The position numbers were made by a program, and so were the translations under genes. A DNA stretch of 64,000 nucleotides from Marsupella aquatica. Its lineage: Eukaryota > Marchantiophyta. This document shows, piece by piece, positions 44,301-55,611 of the stretch. A model generated the notes under the pieces. The model was not told the origin of the DNA, made no database searches, and worked only from the letters and a program-made list of their open reading frames with translations. How positions within the stretch are numbered: position 1 is the stretch's first letter; each line of letters opens with the position of its first letter. The stretch covers positions 12,710,001 to 12,774,000 of the forward strand of contig OZ316895.1 of NCBI GenBank assembly GCA_973895155.1, read 5' to 3'.

Positions 44301-45028
44301 CCACTTCTTAACAAAAACATATGGGCTGATCCCATCCAAGCTTCTCATTGGAGATGAAAGCAACTCTATGTTCAATTAGCACAAAATTCTAAAGACTAAA
44401 ATTACAATCCGAGTTCAGAGGAGGAAATACTTGGGTGTGAAGGGAGGTTGTGTAGGGTAACCTATCCCCAAGAAGGGGTAATGGGATGTAATGCCAGAGG
44501 ACATTGAGCCAGAAGGGAAAGCCTTAGTGCAATTTTGAACCATTCATTTTTCCTTGGAATTTTGAACCATTTATTTTTACACTGGGAATTTTTCATTTGT
44601 CACTATTTGCATTTTTGAACATTCATTTCATTTAAAAATTTCATCTATCATTGTCTGTCACTTGCACCTTATTGTATTTATCGTACAAATTCCAAAATCC
44701 GCAGGCTAGGCTGGCACTAGTTTTGTGGCTTCACTCAGGGGCAATGCCTGATAACCATGTGTAGGCATATAAAGAAAACTTCATGAGGGTTTTATTTTTT
44801 GAATTTCTTTTACTTATTTTTGAATTTTAGCTATTGTGCCAACAAAAAATAATGTCAATTTCTTTGCTGACCACTCGATGAAATATGTCATGCTTAGTAT
44901 TCTTTTAACCGGTTTTGGAAGATTTTTCCAGTGAGCTAAATCGAGGTACAGCCCACCATTGTCTCAGTGGGATGTAATGCCCGAGGGTGGAGATATTCCC
45001 ATTACTCCTCTTGGGGATGGGTGACCCT
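41335..45028. other. Intergenic, no supported gene
   Basis: The first few hundred bases are probably the 3' UTR of the NHL gene. Overlapping open frames at 41805-42729 on the plus strand have no recognisable domain. No terminal repeats were noticed. Confidence 0.4.
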
Positions 45029-45118
45029 ACTCTAAATATTCTTAGCATCTTATCCTTTGCAGCACAAGATGACACTCTAAATATTCCTAGCATCTTATCC
45101 TTTGGAGCACAAGATGAC
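45029..45118. repeat. 45-bp tandem duplication
   Basis: ACTCTAAATATTC opens copies at 45029-45073 and 45074-45118, each ending CACAAGATGAC, with about two differences. Confidence 0.9.
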
Positions 45119-45818
45119 ATTCACCACCCTGGCGAAAAGAATAATCCTTACAAATTACGCTGATTTAAGGGCTCCCTCGTCTTCTTCCCACAGCCCTGAT
45201 TTTCCGGCTCATTCTTCTTTTAATAAATTTCTCATTTATTGATGTGTGGATTATTCGAAGGAAAAGGCCCAAGTGCATCGACCATTGTTCCTCGAATTGC
45301 TTCCACCAGGCTATGGATTGCTGCCCCACCCACACAGCACGCAGGACGGACGAGACGGAGGGACGCCCATGGAGACAGACAGAAAATGAACTCCAGAATT
45401 TGTGCGTGCTAGCTTTGAATTCTCTAGTGGGCTGCTTGAGATGAAATTCTCCCCACACCTGCGAGGTAGGCTGCATATGAATGAATGAATGTCCGACCGT
45501 CTCTTGACGCTAAAGGGAGAGTAAACTAGAGTGGGCAGTGACGCTGCTGCCACTCACCGATTCATTGAGTGAGATCTCCATCCTCTGCGCCGATCTGGTT
45601 TGCAGCAGAGGGTCCGTAGCCAGTGGGAGAGGGGGTAGAGAGAGAGAAAGAGAGAAACAGAAGCTCTGCTGTAAGGAAACAGGAATTTCCGTCTGCCATC
45701 TTCTTTCTCCTTTCTTCCCTACGAACAATCCTATCCTCACACCGGTGATCGTGTGAGGGTCTTGGGTTTTGCGGGTCACGTTCCACTATAGAGGGAGCAA
45801 AGCGAGAGGTAGGAAGAG

Positions 45819-47432
45819 ATGGCTTTAGCACAGGCTGGGGCACCCGCGGCAGTGTGGACTTCTCGCCCAGTCCAGCAGGGCCTCCACCGCGAGTATAGCG
45901 ACAGCAACCTCAACAGGAGCAGTGTGAGCTTGGCTTACCGACGGTGTAGCGTTGCTGGAGCCACCATTTCGCTCAATCTTCCAACCAGCCGCTCCGGAAG
46001 CGTTGTGGAAGCTGCTACTGGCGTAATTTCTTCCCGATTGCGGGTGGTGCAAGCCGTTGCTGCCAAAGAGGCTGTGGAGAATGTTGAGCCTACCTCGACT
46101 GCTGCATCTCAGGTCAGTTCGTGTGGGGCTTGAAACTACAGTAGCTGCAATCGATTGAGAATGTAAAGAACTGAGCTTAAGTTTGTGAACCTCCAGCAAG
46201 AAGGCTGCTATCTTTTCCCTAAATCTTTTGAAATGGCCGAAGTTTTTCTATCGGCTATGGCGAAACGCATGGGCAATGGTTCGTAATTGTAGATTGTTTA
46301 TTAGTTTTCTCCGAGCTGGTTGGTCAATTATTCAAAGTGAAGATGTTATCGGAGAAACTATGGTACGTTATACGACTCACCTTGAGTTGTGCAGGGGTCC
46401 TCAGATTAAGCGTTTGGAAAAGAAAAGGTAGCATGTGAGAATCACCTAGTCAATGACCAAGTTAATTCTTAGCGGTACTGATACAATCATTTCTGGCACA
46501 TCAATGGGCTCTATGTATGTAAAATAGGTGTAATTGAAAGGTCCTTCATTCCTGAGTTCATCTTAGCGTAAGCAGAGAGATACTAATTACAAAATCTGTC
46601 TCACCTGGAAGTTCCCTGTTACCAACCACCGTTAAGCTCAAAAGAGATGTTAAGTCAGGGGGACGATAGGAACCATTAAATTGGGACCAATATTCCATAC
46701 TCTTTTTTCCATGGTTTTAGATTCTGGGTCTCATGTTACAGCGAAGTGCATGCGTAGGAGCTGCTCATGATGATTCTGATGGTTTTTGATGCAGAAAACC
46801 CAGTATCATTTTGTCGTGGCTAATGCCAAGTTTATGCTCGATGAAGAGGAGCATTTTCAAGAGTTGATGAGAGAGCGGTTGAGGTATTTCGGTGAGCAGG
46901 ATAAGGAGCAAGACTTTTGGCTCGTCATTGAACCAGAGTTCTTGGCCAGTTTTCCTGACATTTCAAAACGTCTCGGTAGACCTGCTGTAGCCCTCGTCTC
47001 CACTGATGCCACTTGGATCACGTAAGTTGTCGAGAGCAAATTACATGATTGCTTATTTTGCTGTTGTTCTGAAGATCCTCATTTATGGGCAGGGAGTCAA
47101 ATGACTTTTAAGAAAACACACTCGTGACAAATAGGAGAGAGGAGCAATGATAGAAACGTTTGAGAGAGCAACCCAAGAATAGATGCTACATTCGGAATGC
47201 ACTGTGTTTTGTCTTTCATTTTTGACTTCGTGTATATCGCTTGCGTACCAGGTTCATGAAATTAAGGCTGGATCGCGTTCTTAAGGGAGCTTTCGAGGCT
47301 GATACTGTAGCTGAAGCACTAGCCGGGGGAAATTCCTCTACTGGGCTCAATTTCGAAACGCCAGGAGTATGGACAGCCCCATATGCCAAATATGAAGGCC
47401 CCTGGTGGACTCCTTTCCTTCCACCACAATAG
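45819..47432 (+). CDS. YCF54: Ycf54/LCAA protein, subunit of the Mg-protoporphyrin ester cyclase, three exons
   Basis: Exons 45819-46112, 46795-47021 and 47252-47432 join into 233 codons plus TAG. Junctions are CAG|GTCAGT with TGCAG|AAA (phase 0), and AC|GTAAGT with CAG|GTT (phase 2). Exon 1 encodes a Ser/Ala/Arg-rich chloroplast transit peptide, including SSRLRVVQAVAA. Exons 2-3 encode the compact Ycf54 domain: YHFVVANAKFMLDEEEHFQE, RERLRYFGEQDKEQDFWLV, AVALVSTDATWITFMKLRLD and RVLKGAFEA. Ycf54 stabilises the oxygen-dependent cyclase that forms the isocyclic ring of chlorophyll, in the plastid. The C-terminal tail after the domain (GVWTAPYAKYEGPWWTPFLP) is plant-type. No lesion. The coding exons are small and the introns are 230-680 bp. 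Confidence 0.94.
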
Positions 47433-49599
47433 ATGGTTGAGTGTAAGTATTCCCGATCCTTTTTGCGAGACATTATGAAAATTATGCTGTTCGTTACGGT
47501 GGACTATACTGCTAAGGGATGGCCTGAGGTTAGATTTAGGTTTCAGTTGAAAGAAAGTGCCCATAGTTTGCTAAGAAGACTAAGAACAGGGGCTTCTATA
47601 TTTATTCATGTTTTGGACAAAATCAAAGCTGCAATCATGGAAAATAGCTAGATAAGAAGTGATTACCATGCAATTTTGACGTGGTAAAGTCTTTTGGAGC
47701 ATTGTTAAGTGTGGAATCACACTCATCACTGAAGGAAACACTGTGGGCAGCTGTCGAACCCTCGTCCACATCTACTCGCCAAAACTTGAGAGGACTTGTT
47801 GCATAGTACTGAACTCGGATCGATGAATGCTATAACCCACACATTAGAATTTTCAACATTGCAGCTCCTATGTCGGCATATGACGTTGCTGGGCCCTGCG
47901 TAACAGTCAGAACGACGGATGAGTCTCAAGAGTTATTTGATAGTATTCTTGTCGAATGCAACGCGAATGAGTAACAGGACTTGATTGAAAATATTTCAGT
48001 TCAACAATATTTTTACACCATGACCAGGGAAGTGTACGAACGCAAAACATTGGGGCGGGGGCGGGGGGTGACAAAGTTTGGAAACCTGCACTGTGTCGAG
48101 AGTAAATCGTTTTGAAGCAAAAGACCATAAACACTCGTGCTCATTCCATGCCCAACGGACCAGACCAGCAATACCGCAATCAGGTTCTCCCTTCTGTATT
48201 CGTGAAAGGCAACTGCAACGAAGCCGAGCTTGAAAACTGGTTGGAAGTGCTATCAATCAGATCGGGGAACTCCAAAAGATTCGAGCTTTCACTGCGCAAC
48301 ATCGATCATAACGATGCTAATATTTATTTCTAAGAAGTAGATGAAGCTAGGTAGATCATTAAACTCATCACAGCAAAACAGAGAACACCTTCAGAAACAT
48401 TGCTGTGCCTATGGAAAAGTTTCGTCTCTGTTGGAGAAGCGTATAAAGTAAAAGAGCTCTTGTTACTGAGTAAGTGTGGCGACACGCTCAATTGTTGAAC
48501 CCAACCAATGCAGGATATCATCTCAAAACCACTCAAAACATTTAAATTGTAAATGTGACTAAAGTGAGGCTTACTGTGCACTGGTAGGCAAGAATTAGAT
48601 TAACATTGCATTCTACACATGCTGCAGTACACTCTTACAGATTGTAGGTAAACCAAACCAAATGTCCTAGCTCTTTCCACAGACCAAGATGCGTGGTACT
48701 CAAAAGCGGATCAAGGACAAATTGCCCACTCTACACTTATAACAACAACTTCCGTGCAAATCTGATATTGAGGATAGACAACCTCGTCACAGGGACATGT
48801 TTTACCATCAGGTGACGTTTTATGGCGAAACCTAGTTTGCGTTTCTAAACCTGGATTTTGTTTGGCATATATTGAAATTGTCATAATGTCTTGCTGTATC
48901 CATATTCATTATTCTACCGATTTAGAAGGTCTCCTAAATGATTTTTATATACAAGCTGAGTGCCTTTTATTTGTACCCCTGTAGCTGGAACCAAGATTTC
49001 ATTTATGGGAGATCCTAGATGGAGGATGTCCAAAAAAAATACCTACTAGCTAGATTTTGAGGGCATTGAAAAAGTTCATCGATGGGCAAGTCCACACGGG
49101 GACGTCCAGAAAATAACCACAGACTTACAAGGGTTAATGGTTCACACATGCACAGACCACTCCGTTTTGTTCAGCTCCATGCAGACAGTTTTTTCAGGGC
49201 AAAAAGACGTTTTCTGGGGTTTACGGTTTAGATGCCGAAGATGGGATATTTGCTTTATGAAAGTCAAAAAGTGTACACACTAGGCTTACACTTACAAGCG
49301 ACCTCTTATTTAGGTTCTGAGATAGCGAGACTGGCTGATGAACATGATGAGCTCCACGATTTGAGTTTACTTTCGGGAAAAAGACAAAGAAAAAGTGTAC
49401 ACACTTTTCACAGTGCCAGGGCCAGTCTTGCTGCCATTCCACATCCTGTTGTTGGGATTCTACAGCAACAGGTCCTTTCTATGAGCCTAGCACCCCAGTA
49501 TGGAGATCTGAGCCTACAAGCTCTGTGTGTATGGCTCTCTACGTCACCTGCCCACACAGAGAGGTGTTATGCACCCCACCCAAAAAATTAAGCTCTGGG
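47433..49599. other. 3' flank of YCF54 and intergenic DNA
   Basis: Short frames without recognisable domains. No transposon ends were identified. Confidence 0.4.
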
Positions 49600-49660
49600 C
49601 GGGAATCGAACCCCAGATTGTACTGTCCCAAATTTGTTCAGTAGGCAGCTTGAAAGTCAC
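49600..49660 (-). repeat. SINE-like segment with a pol III B box
   Basis: On the minus strand GGGGTTCGATTCCCGCCC matches the consensus B box GGTTCGANTCC exactly. The stem around it does not pair fully and no complete cloverleaf is present, so it is a tRNA-derived SINE remnant or degenerate tRNA relic, not a tRNA gene. Confidence 0.4.
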
Positions 49661-50151
49661 AGATTGCTCCAAACGTTTTTTGCTCCAACAAAATTACTTT
49701 CATTATTTCATAAAATACTGGGGTTTATCAAAATAAACATTTTGTAGGTTTTGTGCACCAGGAGTCAAGTAATGATACCCTGTGTAGTGGGGGTAAACCT
49801 GACCCGAAGATCTAATTAAAGTGTTTCATGAAATTACAATTGCCCAGAGTCCCACGGGCCTGGTTAAGTACTGAATACATCTTTGGGATCCGACAATTAC
49901 TTAAGAGGGGTCTAGTTAACTTCTTTGAGGCAAAAAGAGACTAAATGCTGCTTCCTACTGTCCTGTAGGAGGGGAAAAAGAATATAGCAACCCTCCGAAA
50001 TGGGTGAATCACAAACACGCAGTGGCGATTCCCTTCTCAATCAGTGCTGCCATTCAGGGAGCAGAGGCAATTGTGACCTAGCCATGTTGTCTACCAAGTC
50101 CAGAATTTGAAAGACTTGGAAAGTTAGACAAAAATGGCAAAATACCCAAGA

Positions 50152-50217
50152 ACGTGGAAGATCCAAAATCTGTCTCATTATAACACGTGGAAGATCCAAA
50201 ATTTGTCTCATTATAAC
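50152..50217. repeat. 33-bp tandem duplication
   Basis: ACGTGGAAGATCCAAAAT begins copies at 50152 and 50185, each ending CTCATTATAAC, with one difference. Confidence 0.9.
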
Positions 50218-51583
50218 ATCCAAGTGCTTTATATGGTTTACATAAGGTCTGCCTTGTAGACAGGAGAGGGAGCATCTCCCAACTCTAAGAACTTGCCAGG
50301 GATTCCACACTCTCTCTCAAATAAGAGCATCTCCAGCAGTGGGGTCAAATGAGCTTGTAGTTGCTAAAAAGAGCATATATGGGCTGACTTGAAAGGGTGG
50401 GTTCCCAGCAGTACATGGCCTGTATCCCCAAATAAATGCCAACCATCCTCCCTTTTCACAACCTAGCTGCCATATTTGGTAGAAATTGCAGAACAGAGAG
50501 AGTACCCCTATCTTGTTCTGTATTCCCATCTAGGTGAGATATGCCACCACATGTCACACGATCCTGGATCTGCTTGACATTTTCAACCTAGACATAAACC
50601 TAGATTTTGAACAACACATAATGTCGGAAGAATAGAGGTCAAGGAAAGGGATGACTTATGACTGAATCCAATATAAGGTTTATAAAAATTCCTGGCCTCC
50701 ATATGATGAGTTAGATTTCTGGAAATGCTGTAAGGCAATGTTCCAATCATAACTCGACCTTAAGGTAGCCTGTGAGTTGCACTATGGATATATTCTGGGC
50801 TCTATTTTGCGCCAAATCTGTACTCACCCTGTTTGTGAGGGTCACCCATATACATTGAATAAAATATCTCATGAAGCAACACCAGTAAGTTATCTTCTTC
50901 ACAACTCACGCATATGGAAATGATATGTCCAATGGCGTTCATTCTTTGTCCTTTCCTGCTTATCGAAGTGATTAGAGGACATTTTGTAAGGTAGAATGTC
51001 CATGCGTATATTTTGTCTCAACAGCTTTTAATGACATTGCCATTAAAGAAGTTCTAATTTATAATATTATCATTATTATTTTTATGTTTACAAATATGTC
51101 ACTGTTTTTGAATTATTCTCCTGGTTATTTTGTTGAATTTATTATATATATATATGAAACCGTGACATATTTATAAATAAAAACAACACCCATATCATTA
51201 ACTTAAATATCTTTAGTTACAAAGTAATTAAAAGTTTATTGTCTCAAAACTGTAGTCTCGATGTATATGAGTGTCAACCATAATCATACAGCGTACTCAT
51301 CCCAGTTATCTCCTTCACAAGTCCCATATATGGGAATTATAAAATGGCGTTCCTTCTTTGACCTTTCCTGGTTATCCGAGTGATTAGTAGGTCCGAATCG
51401 TATCCAAATCGCATCTTAAATACTCATTCGTACAGCCGCCAATAGTACAAAAATGGTTTCTGCGGATGTACGTAGTGCACCACTTTGTGGCGTGGACCGT
51501 CGCCGGACCAAAACACTGAGTGACCTCTGCCCCCGTACCTATTCATAACAAGATGAGGACCCAAATTACGTGCCACGGACATG
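50218..51583. other. Intergenic, no feature recognised
   Basis: AT-rich in part, with a short TA microsatellite near 51142-51154. Segments near 50880-50970 and 51300-51390 (CTTCACAA, ATGGGAAT or ATGGAAAT, GGCGTTC, CTTTGTCCTTTCCTG-like) are diverged direct repeats about 410 bp apart. Confidence 0.45.
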
Positions 51584-51661
51584 ACTGTACCCTGGACCTG
51601 TATCTCGGATCTGTACCACGGACCCGTACCACGGACAAGTACCACGAACGAGTTCCACCGA
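51584..51661. repeat. 13-bp minisatellite, six units
   Basis: CTGTACCACGGAC-like units (GTACC, CGGA core) repeat with a 13-bp period; the outer units are more diverged. Confidence 0.75.
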
Positions 51662-51719
51662 GGGACAGAGGTCACCTTTCTGTGCAATTCGTATGACCCT
51701 ATTCCCTTAGGTCACCTTT

Positions 51720-51938
51720 TTGTTTAATTCGTCTGAGAAACAAACGGTGTGCCCTAGTTCCGTATAGCAGGTCTTTTTCAAGGTTTGGGGCAAGTAGCCA
51801 ATGTGGCGACTTCCCATAATCCCATTGGAGTGCCTAAGTCTAGCTTATGAGAAACGGTGTGCCAGGGTACCGTCAGCAGGATTTTTTCAAGGTGTGGGCC
51901 AAGTGGCCACTGCCCATTCGGGTGCTAGGTTCCAGTAA
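51720..51938. repeat. Diverged direct repeats of about 75 bp
   Basis: GAGAAAC, ACGGTGTGCC, CAGCAGG or GCAGGTC and TTTTTCAAGGT occur in the same order from about 51733 and again from about 51849. Confidence 0.6.
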
Positions 51939-52446
51939 GGGCTAGGTTCCATGGGCCAGGGGGACAGGGAGTAAGATTACTCCCTCTACACCCCTTGGGG
52001 TTCAAATAAGAGTATGCCAAAATGTACATAGTATTTTAAATATATAAATTGTGACTTTAGAGCCCATGAGAATACTCTATCTTGTCACTATATAGGGGTA
52101 GGGGGTACCCCTAGAATTTAACAGAGAGTGTCAGGGAAAATCATATTCCTTATTATTATTGTATTTGTATACTTCTCATTCCCTGGAAAATCTATAATCT
52201 TCTGGAAAATCTGTAATCTATTGACTCAAATATGCTGACACACATGTGCACTCCCAGTCCCACTAACCTAGCCCTAACTATTATGGCTAGTATTTACAGT
52301 GATAATCCAATGCATTCTCATTGGCTCTAAAGTCAAAACTCATATATTTAAAATACTGTTTACAGATTGGCATATGGTGTATTTGGGACCAAGGGTGTCA
52401 GGAAGAGTGATCATATTCCCTGCCCCTGGCCCATGGAACCTAGCCC
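51939..52446. mobile_element. 507-bp foldback element with arms of about 150 bp
   Basis: The left arm (51939 to about 52090) starts GGGCTAGGTTCCATGGGCCA. The right arm (about 52293-52446) is its reverse complement, ending TGGCCCATGGAACCTAGCCC. Deep in both arms the match AGTATTTTAAATATAT and GACTTTAGAGCC is well kept. The interior of about 200 bp is non-coding. No target duplication was confirmed. Confidence 0.85.
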
Positions 52447-53389
52447 TGCAGAGGCAGGGACCACATGGATCCATACCTCAAGAGGAGTGGCAACCTGTCT
52501 TTTGTGAAAGGAGTACTTAGGTCTGAGGAACCTGGTGGCCACAAGGGTAAATAAGAAGATTTGGCAAGTTGGAATCAGAATTGTAGATAGAAGAATTGAG
52601 AAAACTAAATCATAAATCATTGGTTAGCCAAGTGAAGAAAAATAAGGCCGTGTTAGAAGCAACTAAACTAAATTGTAAATCAATATTGCAACAGTTGTCG
52701 ACAATGTGAAGTAATGTGAAGTGAACCCATCCACTCCACATACTCCACATACTCCCAAGCCTGGTTACCAGGTATATAGTACCTGCCTGGTACACAGCCA
52801 GATAAGCAAGCAGTGAGGAGGAGGTGACGATCAGATTACACTTCCGTGCTAGGACACTGGCAAGCCAGGGTCACACTGTCTTGGGATGGGCTGGCGAGCC
52901 TATACAGTCAACCCTCAGGAGTCCTCAGTACATATTGTCATGTCACCTCACCATGGCCCATTTTTCAAGTTTATTTTCAAATCTGCTCTTGTTAAGGTGG
53001 CACCAATTAATCTGAAGGCAATACTTGGGAAATAATTTTGGCCAATTTTGAAAACCCTGCCTTATAGCCTGCGCTAGATCTGACGGAGGAAGGATTGGTG
53101 TATCCGTGATTCTGCTTTCTATCAGACTAGTACTAAGAAACTTTCCATGCAGTTCGAGCTTTGTGGGTCTGAGGTGCAATTGGATACGTGGGTTGGATTT
53201 ACATCGACTTGCACGTACCCAGACGACGTCATTAACAGGTCTCAGCACATGGCCGATCTGAGGGATCTGCCTCTCATCTTCTCCTCAAGTGTGCGTCCTG
53301 CCTCTTTCTCGCGTCCGTCACTCTTGCTATTCCTCAATCGTTGAGAATTCTCCTGCTGCGCTCCTGTTTGTGGACACGCCCATGTACGA
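52447..53389. other. Intergenic and bHLH upstream region
   Basis: No gene was recognised. The last 500 bp are probably the promoter of the bHLH gene. Confidence 0.4.
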
Positions 53390-53397
53390 TATATAAG
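53390..53397 (+). promoter_or_regulatory. TATA box of the bHLH gene
   Basis: TATATAAG, 541 bp upstream of the start codon, identical to the boxes of the TFIIA-gamma gene. Transcription starting about 30 bp downstream would give a leader of roughly 510 nt. Confidence 0.5.
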
Positions 53398-53467
53398 TTG
53401 CAGAGAATTGACGACCATTGTCCCGACGTCATCTCGGGTTTTCAGAGCGTTCTGGCATTCTAAAAAA

Positions 53468-53473
53468 ATGTAG
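53468..53473 (+). promoter_or_regulatory. Start-stop uORF in the bHLH leader
   Basis: ATG is followed directly by TAG after a run of seven A. A minimal AUG-stop can stall ribosomes and lower translation of the main ORF. Its use depends on transcription from the TATA box at 53390. Confidence 0.4.
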
Positions 53474-53524
53474 CCTCTGAGGTTTTGTTTTTTCAAGTTT
53501 TTGTTCTCGTAGAACTCTATTCCT

Positions 53525-53775
53525 TCGATTCTGCGTCTACTCTGATAGACTACATCATCGAGAATTGTTGCTACGCTGCTGATTTCTCTTCTAAATCTCT
53601 CGATTCTCCGTTTAATCTTGTAGGCCGTGTCACCCATCGAGGTAGCAAGTTGGCACTCTTTTGTTTTCTTTTCTTCCCGGCGGATTCCTTCGATTCTCCG
53701 TTTAATCTTATAGGTCGTGTCACCGAGATAGTTGCCACTCTTTTGTTTTCTCTTCTTCCCCGCGGATTTCTTCGC
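53525..53775. repeat. Tandem repeats of about 75-90 bp in the bHLH leader
   Basis: TCGATTCT-CGT starts occur at 53525, 53600 and 53690. The last two share GTTTAATCTT, GTCGTGTCACC or GCCGTGTCACC, CACTCTTTTGTTTTC and TTCTTCCC. The repeats create a long antisense open frame that does not look like a real protein. Confidence 0.8.
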
Positions 53776-53888
53776 AGTCCTGCCAAGCATCCAGTTTCCG
53801 TCACCCGGCAAGAAACTCCCCGATTTCGTCTGCTACTCTCGTCAATAATTTCATCGGTTTTAGTCTCGTATTTTCTGGCCTATACTTA

Positions 53889-54080
53889 ATGAGTTTCAAG
53901 TACTCCGACGCATCCGTTTCAATCCGTGACTTGTTCAATGGATTACACCCATCTTCAGCGATTTGGTCTCGACGACCCTCTCACGGAAGAGATAAATCTC
54001 TGCAGCTCAACTTCTGTGCAGGTGTTTCCATACCCAGCTCACATTTCTCCGTTTCCACATGTATCGTTGTCCACCCCTGA
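53889..54080 (+). promoter_or_regulatory. uORF overlapping the bHLH start codon
   Basis: An ATG at 53889 opens 63 codons in a different frame that run past the main ATG at 53938 and stop at 54080. Ribosomes that initiate here would miss the bHLH start, so the uORF would repress it. The peptide shows no domain. Confidence 0.4.
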
Positions 54081-55611
54081 CCCAGCTCTGCTGCAGACAA
54101 GTGACCATGCGTGGTTGAAAGGAGTGAAGATTCCACCGGCTGACAATATTGGTGTTGATACTAGTGGACACTTGCTTCACCAGTGTCCCAATATTGTCAT
54201 GCAAAACAGTCAGTTCAATCTTCCGGCGGACATGATGACGACGGCGTTCTCCACCAACTCTTTCCAGTCTGGTAGCGATGTTGCTCCTCATGCTCAATGG
54301 AGGCAGATATGCTCTCTCTCTTCTGAAGATTACCTAAATGATGCCATGCCTCAGCTCATTTCGGACTCCGGTGTCCAGCAAGCCTGTCTTTACGCCTCGT
54401 CCAGCGACTGCCCGCAAGAAACTGATTCATCAGGCAGTTCCGAGAGAGCCAGGCCGTCATCGGACCGGTCGTGTTTGGTCGGCTCCTCATCCGAAGAAAT
54501 GAACTCTAGCTGGCAGATTTCGGACGTGGTACAAGGAAATTTAGGTGGTTCTACGACTGGATTCCCGCTTGAGGAGCTTACCAACGACTCTTCTTCGGTC
54601 GCAGCCCATCTAGATACTCTTAATTCTAGTCGAAATGCTTTGCGTTCTCTTGTAAGCATTCCAGCGCCTGCTCACGATTGTAGACCATTGGGGCCAGTTT
54701 CTTCGATGCCCCCCTGCACGATTGAATTGAGCAATAGTTTAATAGCCACAGGTCGTGGCAACCAGGATATTCCAATCTTGCATCCGTTTGGCGCTTCTCT
54801 TAGTACTCACAGTAACGGTGCCCCGCCTTACAAGCGGCAGAGAGCTTCGTACACGTTAGAAAATAGCTCCGCGGGGCCTTTGAGCAAACCAGTAAATCCT
54901 TCGCTCTCGAGGAGCGCTTCGACCAATACCTTGGGGTCTGACTATCCAATGACGTTGTCGAATTTCACCGACGCATTGTACAAAGACTTTCATGTCTCCA
55001 GGAGACAGGCAATGTCCTTGCCTAAGCCAACCGTGTTCGAAGGGGTAGGAGGATCGGCGGCGAAACGAGATCAGCTTGATAAAGATCTAAAATCCCGTCT
55101 AGAATATCTCCCGGAATATCTCCGGAAACAGAATGCGACTTCTATTGAACCTCAAAGTGTGGCAGCAAGACACAGGAGAAGGAAGATAAGTGAGCGTGTC
55201 AGGGTTTTGGAGAAGCTAGTCCCGAGCGGGAACAAGATGGATACAGCTTCAATGTTAGACGAGTGTATCGAGTACGTCAAGTTTCTGCAGCTGCAAGTGC
55301 AGATTCTTGAAACGATGGGAGACATACAGTATGGGAATTCTGTAACGTCAACTCCCTCACTTTCCAATGAAATCATCGGACGGGGAAAGGATGGACTTGA
55401 ATCGCTGACCACAAGTAGCTTATCTTCTCAAGTATCACAAAGTTTCAAGATAATGCAGCTAATGAGGCCAGCAGCGAGTCCTTTCATTTTATCTGAGATC
55501 CTCCAGCAGCAGCTGTTCAGGCAGAGATTGTGCTTGGTGTCTCTTCGCCAGTGCCCTCCACCACTCGCGGGATCTCGTCATCTGGGACCTACGCTTGATC
55601 GGGTTCATTGA
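53938..55611 (+). CDS. bHLH transcription factor, HEC/IND-like (group VIII)
   Basis: 557 codons in one exon, from the first in-frame ATG to TGA. The first 400 residues are Ser-rich with no domain. The bHLH spans about residues 402-460: [20 protein letters not shown] forms the basic region and helix 1, [16 protein letters not shown] the loop, [12 protein letters not shown] helix 2. The Q-A-R pattern and [10 protein letters not shown] place it near the HECATE/INDEHISCENT class (group VIIIb), though VIIIc cannot be excluded. Relatives have HRRERISE where this protein has HRRRKISE, replacing the Glu next to the DNA-contacting Arg. The approach [19 protein letters not shown] is well formed. It is a nuclear DNA-binding regulator; targets are unknown. 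The leader carries uORFs that may limit its translation. Confidence 0.92.
   Translation: MDYTHLQRFGLDDPLTEEINLCSSTSVQVFPYPAHISPFPHVSLSTPDPALLQTSDHAWLKGVKIPPADNIGVDTSGHLLHQCPNIVMQNSQFNLPADMMTTAFSTNSFQSGSDVAPHAQWRQICSLSSEDYLNDAMPQLISDSGVQQACLYASSSDCPQETDSSGSSERARPSSDRSCLVGSSSEEMNSSWQISDVVQGNLGGSTTGFPLEELTNDSSSVAAHLDTLNSSRNALRSLVSIPAPAHDCRPLGPVSSMPPCTIELSNSLIATGRGNQDIPILHPFGASLSTHSNGAPPYKRQRASYTLENSSAGPLSKPVNPSLSRSASTNTLGSDYPMTLSNFTDALYKDFHVSRRQAMSLPKPTVFEGVGGSAAKRDQLDKDLKSRLEYLPEYLRKQNATSIEPQSVAARHRRRKISERVRVLEKLVPSGNKMDTASMLDECIEYVKFLQLQVQILETMGDIQYGNSVTSTPSLSNEIIGRGKDGLESLTTSSLSSQVSQSFKIMQLMRPAASPFILSEILQQQLFRQRLCLVSLRQCPPPLAGSRHLGPTLDRVH

Noticed and set aside
49600-49660. Functional tRNA gene
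   Set aside because: Only the B box is perfect; acceptor and D stems do not pair.
50152-50217. CRISPR-like or coding repeat
   Set aside because: Only two 33-bp copies, adjacent with no spacers; simple tandem duplication.
53242-53811. 189-codon antisense frame opposite the bHLH leader
   Set aside because: It is produced by the tandem repeats at 53525-53775 (repeated YKIKRRIEGIRRE-like peptide), has no domain and would overlap the promoter and leader of the bHLH gene.
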